64,000 nucleotides of DNA from Pseudomonas fluorescens (GTDB lineage Bacteria; Pseudomonadota; Gammaproteobacteria; Pseudomonadales; Pseudomonadaceae): contig NZ_CABVIR010000004.1 in the NCBI RefSeq assembly GCF_902498065.1, positions 124,001 through 188,000 of the forward strand, read 5' to 3'. Under the pieces are notes generated by a model that saw only the letters and a program-made list of their open reading frames with translations, had not been told where the DNA came from and did no database searches. The position numbers were made by a program, and so were the translations under genes. This document shows positions 1 through 9,250 of the stretch, one piece after another (position 1 is the stretch's first letter; every line of letters begins with the position of its first letter).

Positions 1-485
1 GCGCCACTTTCGTCCCTTTCGAAGGCTTCAAGGTGAGTTTCGAGATCGATTTCGATCACCCGGTTTTCCGTAACCGCACACAAAGTGCAAGCGTGGATTT
101 TTCCAGTACTTCGTTCGTAAAAGAAGTCAGCCGCGCCCGTACCTTTGGTTTCATGAGTGACATCGAGTACCTGCGCAAGCACAACCTCGCACTCGGCGGC
201 AGCGTTGAAAACGCTATTGTGGTCGACGCGGATGGTGTACTGAACGAAGACGGCCTTCGCTATGAAGACGAATTCGTGAAGCACAAAATCCTCGATGCAA
301 TTGGTGACCTCTACCTGCTGGGCAATAGCCTGATTGGTGAGTTCAAGGGCTTCAAGTCCGGACATGCATTGAACAACCAGCTGCTGCGCAAGTTGATTGA
401 GCAGACAGATGCTTGGGAAGTCGTGACTTTCGAAGACGCCAGCGCTGCACCGATCTCTTACATGCGTCCGGTTGCGGCGGTGTAA
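1..485 (+). CDS. lpxC: UDP-3-O-acyl-N-acetylglucosamine deacetylase, C-terminal part
   Basis: Zinc-dependent deacetylase that carries out the committed step of lipid A synthesis in the cytoplasm. The gene enters from the left edge; codons are in phase from position 3, so the methionine at 33 is internal. About 160 C-terminal residues are present. Visible family features are the second-domain segment FEIDFDHP, the zinc-ligand stretch HKILDAIGD (His and Asp ligands) and the catalytic histidine in GHALNN. The reading frame is intact to TAA at 483-485, followed directly by a hairpin terminator, so lpxC ends its transcription unit here. In most Pseudomonas the next genes are a DUF721 gene and secA; here it is a diguanylate cyclase on the other strand. 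Confidence 0.96.
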   Translation, partial: ATFVPFEGFKVSFEIDFDHPVFRNRTQSASVDFSSTSFVKEVSRARTFGFMSDIEYLRKHNLALGGSVENAIVVDADGVLNEDGLRYEDEFVKHKILDAIGDLYLLGNSLIGEFKGFKSGHALNNQLLRKLIEQTDAWEVVTFEDASAAPISYMRPVAAV

Positions 486-507
486 GCAAAAAACCTCTCT
501 AGTTTTT

Positions 508-536
508 AAAGGCTGCCTTCGGGTGGCCTTTTTTTA
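508..536 (+). terminator. Rho-independent terminator after lpxC
   Basis: The stem pairs AAAGGCTGCC with GGTGGCCTTT around a TTCG loop and is followed by a run of T. It lies 23 bases after the lpxC stop codon. Confidence 0.85.
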
Positions 537-573
537 TGCCTGCCGGAAAGTGATGCGGTGTTCGTTCTGGCCC

Positions 574-640
574 CCTCGCGGGCAAGCTCGCTCCCACAGG
601 GGAACGCATTTCAAGTGCGGGAGCGAGCCTGCTCGCGATG
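574..640. repeat. REP pair (REPIN)
   Basis: Two REP cores face each other: CGCGGGCAAGCTCGCTCCCA at about 577-596 and GGGAGCGAGCCTGCTCGCGA at about 619-638. It is the first of nine such pairs in the window and lies between the lpxC terminator and the 3' end of the convergent diguanylate cyclase gene. Confidence 0.85.
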
Positions 641-666
641 GGGCCAGTCGCAACAGCACAAGAACA

Positions 667-2169
667 TCAGACAGAAGCCACCACCCGATTCCTCCCGCTT
701 TCCTTCGCCTGATACAGCGCCTTGTCCGCCGCAAACAGCAACTGTTCAAGGCTGGTATCGGTGGTCGGGGTCCAGGTGCTGATGCCAATACTGACAGTGA
801 TCGGTGATTCCACCCCTGCCACAAACGGCAGTTGCTCCACCGCAGACCGAATGTGTTCAGCAATCTGCTGTGCCCCCGCGCTGTCCGTTTCCGCCAGGAT
901 GACCGAAAATTCCTCCCCTCCGTAGCGAGCGACCAGATCCGTCGGTCGCCGTACGTGCTCGTCGATCACCTTGGCCAGCGCGCGCAGCGCATCGTCACCC
1001 GCCTGATGGCCATGTTGATCGTTGAACGCCTTGAAGTGGTCGGCATCGATCATCAACACCGACAGCGGTTTGCCGGAGCGTTGCGCGCGAAACCACTCAT
1101 GGCGCAGGGTTTGATCGAGCATTCGGCGGTTGGCCACGCCGGTCAAGGCATCGGTGGCGGCCAGTTGTGCGAGTTCCTGCTCGGCGTTGTGCCGCAGACG
1201 CAACTCCCGACACAGCAGCCACGTCAGCCAGAGCAGGCCGATGCACAGAACGCCGGTGGCAACGCTGATCGCGATCGCCGTGCGTTTCCAGGTGGCGAAC
1301 ACTTCGTTGCCGGAGAGGGCGACGATCACCGTCAAGGGCAGGTTGCCGACCCTGGAAAAGGTATACAGGCGTCGTTGCTGGTCAACGCTCGACACGCTTT
1401 CGAAGCTGCCACTGCCCTCGCGCAGGATACGCACGACGTTCGGGCGGTTGGCGAAGGCTTTGCCGATCGAGTCGTTTTCCAGATAGGGCTTCTGCGCCAG
1501 CAGAATACCTTCATCGTTGATGATCGACAGCGCACTGTCGGTGCCGATGCTCAGGCTGTTGAATAACTGATCGAAGTAGCTCAAGCGCATCGACGCCACG
1601 GCAACACCCTGAAACTCACCGGTGGCCGAGGAGATGCGGCGGCTGAAGCTGATGCGCCATTCGTCGCTGTCGTCGCAGTCACAACGGGGCTTGAACGGCC
1701 GACTGATGAACATGCCGGTGTCGCGGTTGAAGGCATGCGCGAGGAAGTAATCGCGATCGGCAAAGTTGCCGGGCTTGGGTTCGATCTGCGATGAGTCGGC
1801 CAGCACCTCGCCGTGCTTGTCCAGCAACAGAATGTCACCCTTGAAGCGCGCCGTGGTGGATCGGTCGAACAGTACGAGGTGGCGGATTTGTGCGGACACC
1901 TGTTTCAGGTCGTCCCGTTGCGAGGCGGCAATCAGGCCTTGCAGGGTCAGGTCGTAGAGTTCGACGGTACGCAGCACGTCGGCATTGATCAGTTGCGCAA
2001 TCGTGGTAGCGCCGCGTGTGGCCGCCTGCTGGGCGTTGGCGTGTTCGCGGATCAGCAGGAAGGTGACGATGCTGAGAATCGCAATGACCGTCAGGGAGCT
2101 GCCGAGGATCACCATGAGCTCCGGGCGGCCGGTCTTGGCTGAAACGAGTGGGGGGCGGCTCGCGAGCAT
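667..2169 (-). CDS. Membrane-bound Cache-GGDEF diguanylate cyclase
   Basis: Makes cyclic di-GMP from two GTP in response to a periplasmic signal. The 500-residue protein has a transmembrane segment near residues 18-40, a periplasmic region of about 240 residues of double-Cache type, a second transmembrane segment near 295-320 and a C-terminal GGDEF domain. The active-site motif is GGEEF at 417-421. The inhibitory-site motif RPTD (408-411) sits five residues upstream, so product inhibition is expected. There is no EAL domain, so it is a synthase only. It stands alone: a terminator separates it from the upstream porin gene and a REPIN follows it. The ligand cannot be told from sequence. Confidence 0.92.
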   Translation of the reverse strand: MLASRPPLVSAKTGRPELMVILGSSLTVIAILSIVTFLLIREHANAQQAATRGATTIAQLINADVLRTVELYDLTLQGLIAASQRDDLKQVSAQIRHLVLFDRSTTARFKGDILLLDKHGEVLADSSQIEPKPGNFADRDYFLAHAFNRDTGMFISRPFKPRCDCDDSDEWRISFSRRISSATGEFQGVAVASMRLSYFDQLFNSLSIGTDSALSIINDEGILLAQKPYLENDSIGKAFANRPNVVRILREGSGSFESVSSVDQQRRLYTFSRVGNLPLTVIVALSGNEVFATWKRTAIAISVATGVLCIGLLWLTWLLCRELRLRHNAEQELAQLAATDALTGVANRRMLDQTLRHEWFRAQRSGKPLSVLMIDADHFKAFNDQHGHQAGDDALRALAKVIDEHVRRPTDLVARYGGEEFSVILAETDSAGAQQIAEHIRSAVEQLPFVAGVESPITVSIGISTWTPTTDTSLEQLLFAADKALYQAKESGRNRVVASV

Positions 2170-2198
2170 GGGAAATAGGTCTGCTTGAGGAGCAAAAA

Positions 2199-2225
2199 AA
2201 AGGCCAGCAAAACGCGCTGGCCTTT
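2199..2225 (-). terminator. Terminator downstream of the OprD-type porin gene
   Basis: AAAGGCCAGC pairs with GCTGGCCTTT around a seven-base loop. On the minus strand it ends in a run of T. It separates the porin gene from the diguanylate cyclase. Confidence 0.85.
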
Positions 2226-2237
2226 ACTGCCTAGAGC

Positions 2238-3548
2238 TTAGAAGACATTGAGCGGGTAGTCGACGATCACCCGGTATTCGTCGGTGTCCTGATCCAGCGC
2301 GCCATAGCCATTGCCGCCACGGTTGGTGGCCCATTGCAGGCGCACTGCCAAGTCCTTGGCCTTGCCGTCCTGGACCACGTATTTGAGGTCGACATCGCGT
2401 TCCCAGTGCTGGGCATTTTTGCCGTCGGCGCTGTACCACGACGCATAACCGCGACTCTGCAGGTCGACCTTGGTCAGGTCCAGCTCGCCCCGGGAGTAAG
2501 ACACTGCCGAGGTCAGGCCGGGTAGGCCGAGTCCGACAAAGTCGTAGGCATACTTGAGTTTCCACGAGCGTTCATTCGGACCGTTGAAGTCGGAATACTG
2601 CTGGGAGTTGTCGAGAAAAATGCTGTCGCCTTGGCTGATGTAATCGAACGGTGTATTGCCGTTGACCCGCTGGTAGGCGGCGGTGACGCTGTGATTGCCC
2701 ACGCCGACGGTGAAATGCAGGCTGTAAGTGTTGTTGTCGATGTTGCCCAGCAGCGCATCACCGGTGTCTTGCGTGTGATAAACGTGCAGGCCCGGGTTGA
2801 GGCTGACTCGTTCGTTCAGCGCGTAGGTGTAATCAAGGTCGTAGTAGTACTGGTTCCAGATGTCCTTGAGCTCGGCGGCGTAAAGACTGCTGGTCAACCC
2901 CGGCAGGCCGCTCCAGGCCACGCCGGCCCAATTCAGGTGCTGGCTTTCGTCGCCCTCGGCGAGGCTGCCATAAGAGGTGCCGATGCGCGTATGACCGCTT
3001 TGGTTGTAGGGCTTGGTGAAACTCGCCTGGCCACCTTCGATCAGAAAACCGTCGAAGCTGTGGTTGCTCAGGCTGACGCCGCGAAAGGTCTGCGGCAGCA
3101 TGCGCGTCTCGCCGCCGGCGATCACCGGGTTGGTGAGAAACAGGTCGCCCGCCTTCAGCTCGGTATTGAAGGCGCGCATTTTCAGCGTGCCCCCCGCCGT
3201 TGAAAACGACCCCGGCGCTTTGCCGTTGCCCTCGCCGATCGGCAGGATGCTCGAATTGTCAGTGCCGCCACCGCCGTCGAGCTTGAGCCCGAGCATGGCG
3301 TGGGCATCGACGCCGAAACCGACGGTGCCGTCGCTGAAGCCTGATTCGAAAATGCCGAGGAAACCCTGGCCCCATTCGATGTTGTCGTCCGCCTGCTGCA
3401 GGCGGTTGCGGTTCATGTAGTAGTTGCGGGCATTAAGGTTGAGGCTCGACCCTTCGACGAAACCTTCATGATCGGCTGCTTCGACGTTGATCGGCATCGT
3501 TACGGCAATTGCAATGAACAGCGGATTGAATCTTTGAGGGAAACGCAC
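2238..3548 (-). CDS. OprD-family outer-membrane porin
   Basis: Substrate-specific 18-strand porin of the Occ/OprD family, which takes up amino acids, small peptides or aromatic acids depending on the member. The mature protein begins near [10 protein letters not shown], has the early family signature [13 protein letters not shown] and EWGQGF, and ends with the typical terminal strand [10 protein letters not shown]. The reading frame is open from a TTG at 3572, but the GTG at 3548 is preferred: it has AAGGAG 11 bases upstream and begins directly with the signal peptide [16 protein letters not shown], giving about 436 residues. It is monocistronic. The substrate and the Occ subclass cannot be assigned safely. 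Confidence 0.92.
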   Translation of the reverse strand: MRFPQRFNPLFIAIAVTMPINVEAADHEGFVEGSSLNLNARNYYMNRNRLQQADDNIEWGQGFLGIFESGFSDGTVGFGVDAHAMLGLKLDGGGGTDNSSILPIGEGNGKAPGSFSTAGGTLKMRAFNTELKAGDLFLTNPVIAGGETRMLPQTFRGVSLSNHSFDGFLIEGGQASFTKPYNQSGHTRIGTSYGSLAEGDESQHLNWAGVAWSGLPGLTSSLYAAELKDIWNQYYYDLDYTYALNERVSLNPGLHVYHTQDTGDALLGNIDNNTYSLHFTVGVGNHSVTAAYQRVNGNTPFDYISQGDSIFLDNSQQYSDFNGPNERSWKLKYAYDFVGLGLPGLTSAVSYSRGELDLTKVDLQSRGYASWYSADGKNAQHWERDVDLKYVVQDGKAKDLAVRLQWATNRGGNGYGALDQDTDEYRVIVDYPLNVF

Positions 3549-3648
3549 TAGCGGTACAGCTCCTTGGGTCAACTGAACACTTCATTGTTTTGAAGTGCGG
3601 GATGTTTCTTGTTAGCGAAAACGAACCGGACAGCGTGTGAACCACAAC

Positions 3649-3676
3649 AAAAAAAAGCCGCTGATAGCAGCGGCTT
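3649..3676 (-). terminator. Terminator after the small secreted-protein gene
   Basis: AAGCCGCTG pairs with CAGCGGCTT around a short loop. On the minus strand an eight-base T run follows. It ends transcription coming from the 3967 gene. Confidence 0.85.
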
Positions 3677-3742
3677 TGAAGACAACTTTTCAACAGGAAG
3701 AGCCGATGAAAAGTGTCGAGGGAAATAGAGCGATGCGAGCGA

Positions 3743-3967
3743 TCAACTATCTTTCTCGACCCGTGGCTGGGCCTGAGTGGTCGAGGCTTTTGGGGTTTGC
3801 GCGGCGTCTTGAGCCTTGGCCGTCATTTCGCTCTGATGGTCTTCAAACGCTGCGGCGCGCACGGCATTGTGGGCGACGAAGGCCTGCGACTCTTCAGCCA
3901 TGGCGAACGGGGAGAGGAACAAAGAGGACAAAACGAAAGCGCTGGCAATACCCATAGTGTTGGACAT
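3743..3967 (-). CDS. Small secreted protein beside a metal-type two-component system
   Basis: A 74-residue protein with a clear signal peptide (MSNTMGIASAFVLSSLF, cleavage after AMA) and a polar mature part rich in Ala, Gln, Thr and Lys. The start is the ATG at 3967, preceded by AGAAGG; the open frame reaches 4075 but that extension has no features. It lies about 140 bases downstream of the histidine kinase gene on the same strand and ends in its own terminator. Its place and size recall the small periplasmic PtrA-type proteins found next to copper two-component systems, but no metal-binding Cys, His or Met cluster is visible, so this is only a suggestion. Confidence 0.7.
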   Translation of the reverse strand: MSNTMGIASAFVLSSLFLSPFAMAEESQAFVAHNAVRAAAFEDHQSEMTAKAQDAAQTPKASTTQAQPRVEKDS

Positions 3968-4107
3968 CTTTAAAACCTTCTTGCTTGGCAAGTGCTGTTT
4001 GGTGGCGCAAAGATAAGGATCTTGGCCGATGGGAAACAGAGCCAATTCAAGAAAGGACTGTTGCGGGAAAAGCAAAGATCACAGACCTGCCAAAGGTCGC
4101 GAGCGGG

Positions 4108-5472
4108 TTAAACAGGCAAATGGATACCGAAGGTATTCATGCCATGGTCACTGCGCACAAATACATCCCCGCCGTGCATCAGCGCAATCGCCTTGACGAT
4201 CGCCAACCCCAAACCATGGTTGTTGCCACTGTTGCTGCGCGACGCATCGACTCGATAAAAGCGCTCGAACAATCGAGGCAGATGTTCGTTGGCAATCGGC
4301 GCGCCGGGGTTTGCGACACCGATACTCACCTGATGCTCTTCGACGTCGATCCGCACCTGAATCACCTGCCCGGGCTCGGTGTGCTGCACCGCGTTGCTCA
4401 GCAGGTTGATCAGCGCCCGACGCAGATGCGCGATCTCGATCCGCACCTGCGCGTCGCCACTGACCTGCACCTGGACTTGCGCGTCTTCCAGGATGAAATC
4501 CAGATATTCCAGCGTCGTCGCCACTTCATCCGCCAACGAGGTGGACGTCAGTTTGGTGGCCTTGCTGCCCTGATCCGCGCTGGCGAGGAACAGCATGTCA
4601 TTGATGATCGAACGGAGTCGCTCAAGCTCCTCAAGGTTCGATTGCAGCACCTCGAAATAGTGTTCCGCCGAGCGTCCACGCGTCAGCGCAACCTGGGTCT
4701 GACCAATCAGATTGGTCAACGGTGAGCGCAGTTCGTGAGCAACGTCGGCATTGAACGACTCAAGCCGCGAGTAAGCCTGTTCGACCCGTTCCAGCGTGGA
4801 GTTGAACGAGTTGACGAACTGATTGAGCTCCGGCGGCAACGACGATAAACGTAAACGCCCGGAACGCAACGGCGGCGCCAGTCGTTGGGCCTCCTGGGAC
4901 AACTTGATCAACGGCTTGAGGCCGATCCGCGCCACCCAATAACCGAGGGCCGAGGCCAGCAGCACGCCGACAATCGCCAGGCTGATCAGGGCAATCAGCA
5001 GATGGTGTTGTGTTTGAAAAAACGTCTCGGTGTCGATGCCGATCATGAAGCGCAGCGGCGGGCGTTGATCCTTGGCCGGGAACTGGCTGACCAGCACTTT
5101 CATTGGATAAGGCTGGTCCGGCAGCTGCAAGTCACGCATGCCCAGGGGGCCTTCGGCGAAGGCGCGGATCTGCGGCGTCGGGTTGCCATATTCGTAGTGC
5201 GGATCGGTGCTGATGATCCAGAAACTGATGCGTTTGTCTTCTTCGCCGAGCAGCTTGAGCTTGTTGTTGATCTTCACCCAATGCTCGGGCGTGCCGTAAC
5301 GACCGACGGTGGATTCGAGCACGCTGTAACGCGCGTCCAGCTCGGCTTCGGGCAGCAGACCCAGGCCTTTGTCGACCTGCTGATACAGCGCCCAGCCAAT
5401 CAACAGGAACACCAGTAGCGCCACCAGCGTGAACATTCCACTGAGGCGCAGGGCAATCGAATTACTGGACAC
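4108..5472 (-). CDS. Heavy-metal-type sensor histidine kinase
   Basis: Inner-membrane sensor kinase of the CusS/CopS/IrlS type. From the N-terminus: transmembrane segment at about 10-30, a periplasmic domain of about 120 residues, a second transmembrane segment, HAMP linker, dimerisation and phosphoacceptor region (VAHELRSPLTNLIGQ, with the phosphorylated His), N box (LINLLSNAVQHTEPG) and G box (HGLGLAIVKAIALMHGG). The GTG at 5472 is chosen because GGAG lies seven bases upstream; this overlaps the response-regulator stop by 11 bases and gives about 454 residues. It is co-transcribed with the RND pump and regulator. Family resemblance suggests metal or envelope-stress sensing, but the ligand is unproven. 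Confidence 0.9.
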   Translation of the reverse strand: MSSNSIALRLSGMFTLVALLVFLLIGWALYQQVDKGLGLLPEAELDARYSVLESTVGRYGTPEHWVKINNKLKLLGEEDKRISFWIISTDPHYEYGNPTPQIRAFAEGPLGMRDLQLPDQPYPMKVLVSQFPAKDQRPPLRFMIGIDTETFFQTQHHLLIALISLAIVGVLLASALGYWVARIGLKPLIKLSQEAQRLAPPLRSGRLRLSSLPPELNQFVNSFNSTLERVEQAYSRLESFNADVAHELRSPLTNLIGQTQVALTRGRSAEHYFEVLQSNLEELERLRSIINDMLFLASADQGSKATKLTSTSLADEVATTLEYLDFILEDAQVQVQVSGDAQVRIEIAHLRRALINLLSNAVQHTEPGQVIQVRIDVEEHQVSIGVANPGAPIANEHLPRLFERFYRVDASRSNSGNNHGLGLAIVKAIALMHGGDVFVRSDHGMNTFGIHLPV

Positions 5473-6139
5473 CACGGCTCTCCAGCACATAACCCATGCC
5501 ACGGATCGTGTGCAGCAGTTTCTCGTCGAACGGCCCGTCGAGTTTGGCGCGCAGGCGTTTGATCGCGACTTCGACGACGTTGGCGTCGCTGTCGAAATTG
5601 ATGTCCCAGACCATTTCCGCAATCGCCGTTTTCGAGAGGATTTCACCTTGCCGGCGGGCCAGTACGCTGAGCAGCGAGAACTCCTTGGCGGTCAGGTCCA
5701 GACGGGTGCCGGCACGGGTCGCCTTGCGGCTGATCAAATCGATCCACAAGTCGGCGATGCTCACTTGCACCGGTTCGTGGCCGCCGCTGCGCCGAGTCAG
5801 GGCTTGCAGACGCGCCACCAGTTCGAGAAAGGAAAACGGTTTGCCGAGGTAATCGTCGGCGCCGTCGCGCAGGCCTTTGATCCGGTCTTCGACACGTTCG
5901 CGGGCGGTGAGCATGATCACCGGGGTTTGCTTGCGCGCACGCAAGGCGCGCAGTACGCCGAAGCCATCGAGGCCCGGCAACATCACGTCGAGGACGATCA
6001 CCGCGTAATCGCTTTCCAGCGCCAGGTGCAGGCCTTCGACGCCGTCCCGCGCCAGGTCCACGGTGTAACCCTGTTCCGTCAGGCCGCGGTGCAGATAGTC
6101 CGCGGTTTTTTCTTCGTCTTCGATAATCAGAACGCGCAT
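5462..6139 (-). CDS. OmpR-family response regulator of the RND efflux operon
   Basis: A 225-residue regulator with an N-terminal receiver domain (acidic pocket EDEE, phosphoacceptor Asp51 in VLDVMLPGLDGF, conserved Lys in LGKPF) and a C-terminal winged-helix DNA-binding domain of OmpR type. It resembles CusR/CopR heavy-metal regulators. It starts 9 bases after the RND permease stop and overlaps the kinase start, so pump and sensor system form one transcription unit. Autoregulation of the operon is likely; a perfect 20-base inverted repeat upstream of the first gene (10499-10518) is a candidate binding site. Confidence 0.93.
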   Translation of the reverse strand: MRVLIIEDEEKTADYLHRGLTEQGYTVDLARDGVEGLHLALESDYAVIVLDVMLPGLDGFGVLRALRARKQTPVIMLTARERVEDRIKGLRDGADDYLGKPFSFLELVARLQALTRRSGGHEPVQVSIADLWIDLISRKATRAGTRLDLTAKEFSLLSVLARRQGEILSKTAIAEMVWDINFDSDANVVEVAIKRLRAKLDGPFDEKLLHTIRGMGYVLESRGVQ

Positions 6140-6148
6140 GGCCCCGCC

Positions 6149-9100
6149 TCAGTCTGTGGTCGCCAGCGCCGTCAAGGGTGCTGGTTCTGGCCGATGGAAA
6201 AGCCGCTCCAGCCACAAGTATATGACCGGAGTGGTAAACAGCGTCAGCGCCTGGCTCACCAGCAAGCCGCCGACCACCGCAATGCCCAATGGCTGGCGCA
6301 GTTCGGCGCCGGTGCCATAGCCGAGCATCAGCGGCAGCGCGCCGAGCAGGGCGGCGAGGGTGGTCATGATGATCGGGCGGAACCGCGTGACGCAGGCCTG
6401 GAAAATCGCTTCTTCCGGTGGCAAGCCACGGTTGCGTTGGGCGTCGAGCGCGAAGTCGATCATCAGGATGCCGTTCTTCTTCACGATGCCGATCAGCAGT
6501 ACCAGCCCGATCAGCGCCATGATCGAAAAATCCTGGCCGAAGATCCACAGCATGATCACCGCCCCGAGCCCCGCCGAAGGCAGGGTGGAGATGATGGTCA
6601 ACGGGTGCACAAAGCTCTCGTAGAGCACGCCAAGGATGATGTACACCGCCACCAGTGCCGCCAGAATCAGCCACGGCTGGCTGGCCAGCGAACTCTGGAA
6701 CGCCTGGGCCGCGCCCTGGAAATTGCCGCTCATGGCAGCCGGCATGCCGATCTCGGCCTTGGCCTGGTTGAGCATGATCACCGCATCGCCCAACGCGACG
6801 CCGGGCGCCAGGTTGAACGACAGGTTGGCGGCCGGGAACATGCCGTCGTGGGCGATCGACAACGGGCCCACCGTCGGCGCATCGAATTTCGCCAGCGCCG
6901 ATAACGGCACCATTTCCCCACTGAGCGGCGAGCGCAGGTAGAAGTAGTTGAGGCTTTCGGCCTTGCCGCGTTGCTTGGTGTCCAGCTCCAGGATCACGTT
7001 GTACTGGTTGACCTGGGTCTGGAATTCGTTGATCTGCCGCTGACCGAACGCGTCGTACAGCGCTTCATCGACATCGCTGGCGGTCAGGCCGAAACGTGCG
7101 GCAGCGCTGCGGTCGATGCTGATGTGGGTGATGCTGCCACCCAGTTGCAGGTCATTGGAAATGTCGCGGAACGCCGGGTTGGCGCGCAGTTTTTCCGTCA
7201 GGCGCTGGGTCCAGGTGCTGAGGGTCGCGCCGTCGTTGCTCTTGAGCACGTATTGATACTGCGCGCGACTCGGGCCGGAACTGAGATTGATGTCCTGGCC
7301 TGCGCGCAGATACAGCACGATGCCCGGGACCTTCATCAGTTGTGGACGGATCCGGTCGATGAACTGGCTGGCCGAGACGTCGCGCTCGCTGCGTTTTTTC
7401 AGGGAGATCCAGAAGCGGCCGTTGGCGATGGTCTGGTTACTGCCGGAGACACCGACGGAGTGGGAAAACGCCGCGACGGCCGGATCTGCCGCGACGATTT
7501 CCGCCATCGCCAGGTGCTTTTTCACCATGTCGCCGTAGGAAATATCGGCGGCGGCTTCGGTGGTGCCGAGGACAAAACCGGTGTCCTGCACCGGGAAGAA
7601 GCCTTTGGGAATGAAGATGTAACCGGCGATGGCCAGCGCCAGAGACAAGCCGAATACCCCGATCATCAATTTCTGATGGGCGAGGGCGCGGCGCAGGCCT
7701 TTTTCGTACCATGCCAGCAAGCGTTCGCCGAACGTGGGTTTGCTGTGGGCGTGATGCACCGGTGCTCGCATGAACAGCGCCGCAAGCGTCGGCGCCAAGG
7801 TCAGCGACACCACCACGGAAATCATGATGGTAGACGTGGCCGTCAGGGCGAACTCCTTGAACAGCCGCCCGACCACGCCACCCATGAACAGCAGCGGAAT
7901 GAACGCCGCCACCAGCGAAAAACTGATCGAGACCACGGTAAAACCAATCTCGCCCGCGCCTTTGATCGCCGCCTCGCGCATGCCGTCACCGGCCTCCAGG
8001 TGCCTGTGAATGTTCTCCACCACGACAATCGCATCGTCGACCACAAACCCCACGGCCACCACGATCGCCACCAGTGTCAGGTTGTTCAGGCTGAAACCCA
8101 TGATGTACATCAGGGCAAAACTGGCGACCAGCGAAACACCCAGCACCGCCGACACAATCAGCGTCGCCGACCACTGACGAAGAAACAGCGCCATCACCGC
8201 CACCACCAGCATGATCGCGATCAGCAGGGTGATTTCCACTTCATGCAACGAGGCGCGGATGGTCTGGGTCCGGTCCACCAGCACTTTGACCTCCACCGAT
8301 GCCGGCAGCATCGCTTCGAGGCCGGGCAGCGCCGCTTGAATGCGATCCACGGTCTCGACAATGTTGGCGCCCGGTTGCCGGGAAATCACTAGGTTCACCC
8401 CGGGCTTGTCTCCGGCCCAGGCTTGCACATAGGCATCTTCCGAACCGTAGACGACCTTGGCGACATCCTTCAGGTGAACGGGCGCACCGTCCTTGTAGGA
8501 AACGATGAGCTGGCTGTATTCCTCGGGATGAAACAACTGATCGTTGGTCGATAGCGTCGAGATACTTGATTCGCCGTACAGCGCGCCTTTGGCCAGGTTG
8601 AGGCTGGTTTGCTGGATCGCCAGACGAATATCCGCCAGCGTCAGGCCGATGGCCGCGAGTTTGTCGGCCGAGGCTTGAACGCGAATCGCCGGTCGTTGCT
8701 GACCGGTGATGTTGATTTGGCCTACGCCGTCGATCTGGCTGATCTGACGGGACAGCAACGTTTCCACCAGATCGCTGAGTTCGGGGCCGGACATCAGGGT
8801 CGAATTGATGCTGAGAATCAGCACCGGGCTATCGGCCGGGTTGACCTTGCGCCAGGTCGGCAGGTTCGGCATGTCCTTGGGCAGTTTGCCGGCAGCGGTG
8901 TTGATCGCGGCCTGCACTTCCTGAGCGGCGGTGTCGATGCTTTTGTCGAGGGTGAATTGCAGGGTCAGGTTGGTCGAGCCGAGGGCGCTGCTCGAGGTCA
9001 TCTGAGTCACGCCGGGGATGGCGCTGAACTGCACTTCAAGCGGCGTGGCCACCGAGGAGGCCATGGTTTCCGGGCTGGCGCCGGGCAGTTGCGCGGCCAC

Positions 9101-9250
9101 CTGAATGGTCGGAAATTCAGCGGCCGGCAGCGGCGCGATGGGCAGCCGTGGGAACGCAATGACGCCGAGCAGTACCAGGGCGAACGTCAGCAGGATTGTC
9201 GCCACCGGATGATCGATGCACCACGCGGAAACCGAGCCGTGGCCCTTCAT
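6149..9250 (-). CDS. RND multidrug efflux permease (HAE1 family)
   Basis: Inner-membrane proton-driven efflux pump of 1033 residues, the normal length for the HAE1 class. It shows the N-terminal membrane segment followed by the porter-domain signature ISQIDGVGQINITG, and the proton-relay aspartate pair in VGFVVDDAIVVVENIH in the fourth transmembrane helix, with the expected repeat of the architecture in the second half (FIPKGFFPVQDTG, then six membrane segments). The sequence is of the MdtB/MdtC-like branch rather than MexB-like. Its ATG overlaps the stop of the membrane-fusion gene (ATGA). Only one permease is present and no outer-membrane channel gene is nearby, so it must borrow a TolC/OprM-type partner. 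Confidence 0.95.
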   Translation of the reverse strand: MKGHGSVSAWCIDHPVATILLTFALVLLGVIAFPRLPIAPLPAAEFPTIQVAAQLPGASPETMASSVATPLEVQFSAIPGVTQMTSSSALGSTNLTLQFTLDKSIDTAAQEVQAAINTAAGKLPKDMPNLPTWRKVNPADSPVLILSINSTLMSGPELSDLVETLLSRQISQIDGVGQINITGQQRPAIRVQASADKLAAIGLTLADIRLAIQQTSLNLAKGALYGESSISTLSTNDQLFHPEEYSQLIVSYKDGAPVHLKDVAKVVYGSEDAYVQAWAGDKPGVNLVISRQPGANIVETVDRIQAALPGLEAMLPASVEVKVLVDRTQTIRASLHEVEITLLIAIMLVVAVMALFLRQWSATLIVSAVLGVSLVASFALMYIMGFSLNNLTLVAIVVAVGFVVDDAIVVVENIHRHLEAGDGMREAAIKGAGEIGFTVVSISFSLVAAFIPLLFMGGVVGRLFKEFALTATSTIMISVVVSLTLAPTLAALFMRAPVHHAHSKPTFGERLLAWYEKGLRRALAHQKLMIGVFGLSLALAIAGYIFIPKGFFPVQDTGFVLGTTEAAADISYGDMVKKHLAMAEIVAADPAVAAFSHSVGVSGSNQTIANGRFWISLKKRSERDVSASQFIDRIRPQLMKVPGIVLYLRAGQDINLSSGPSRAQYQYVLKSNDGATLSTWTQRLTEKLRANPAFRDISNDLQLGGSITHISIDRSAAARFGLTASDVDEALYDAFGQRQINEFQTQVNQYNVILELDTKQRGKAESLNYFYLRSPLSGEMVPLSALAKFDAPTVGPLSIAHDGMFPAANLSFNLAPGVALGDAVIMLNQAKAEIGMPAAMSGNFQGAAQAFQSSLASQPWLILAALVAVYIILGVLYESFVHPLTIISTLPSAGLGAVIMLWIFGQDFSIMALIGLVLLIGIVKKNGILMIDFALDAQRNRGLPPEEAIFQACVTRFRPIIMTTLAALLGALPLMLGYGTGAELRQPLGIAVVGGLLVSQALTLFTTPVIYLWLERLFHRPEPAPLTALATTD

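Noticed and set aside
472..863. Short open frames over the REPIN after lpxC
   Set aside because: They translate the REP sequences and the 3' end of the diguanylate cyclase gene; no coding evidence.
5429..6904. 491-residue open frame opposite the response regulator and permease 3' end
   Set aside because: It spans the junction of two well-supported genes on the other strand and has no domain features.
6971..8392. 473-residue open frame opposite the RND permease
   Set aside because: Antisense shadow; repetitive His/Arg/Gln-rich translation, no start signal.
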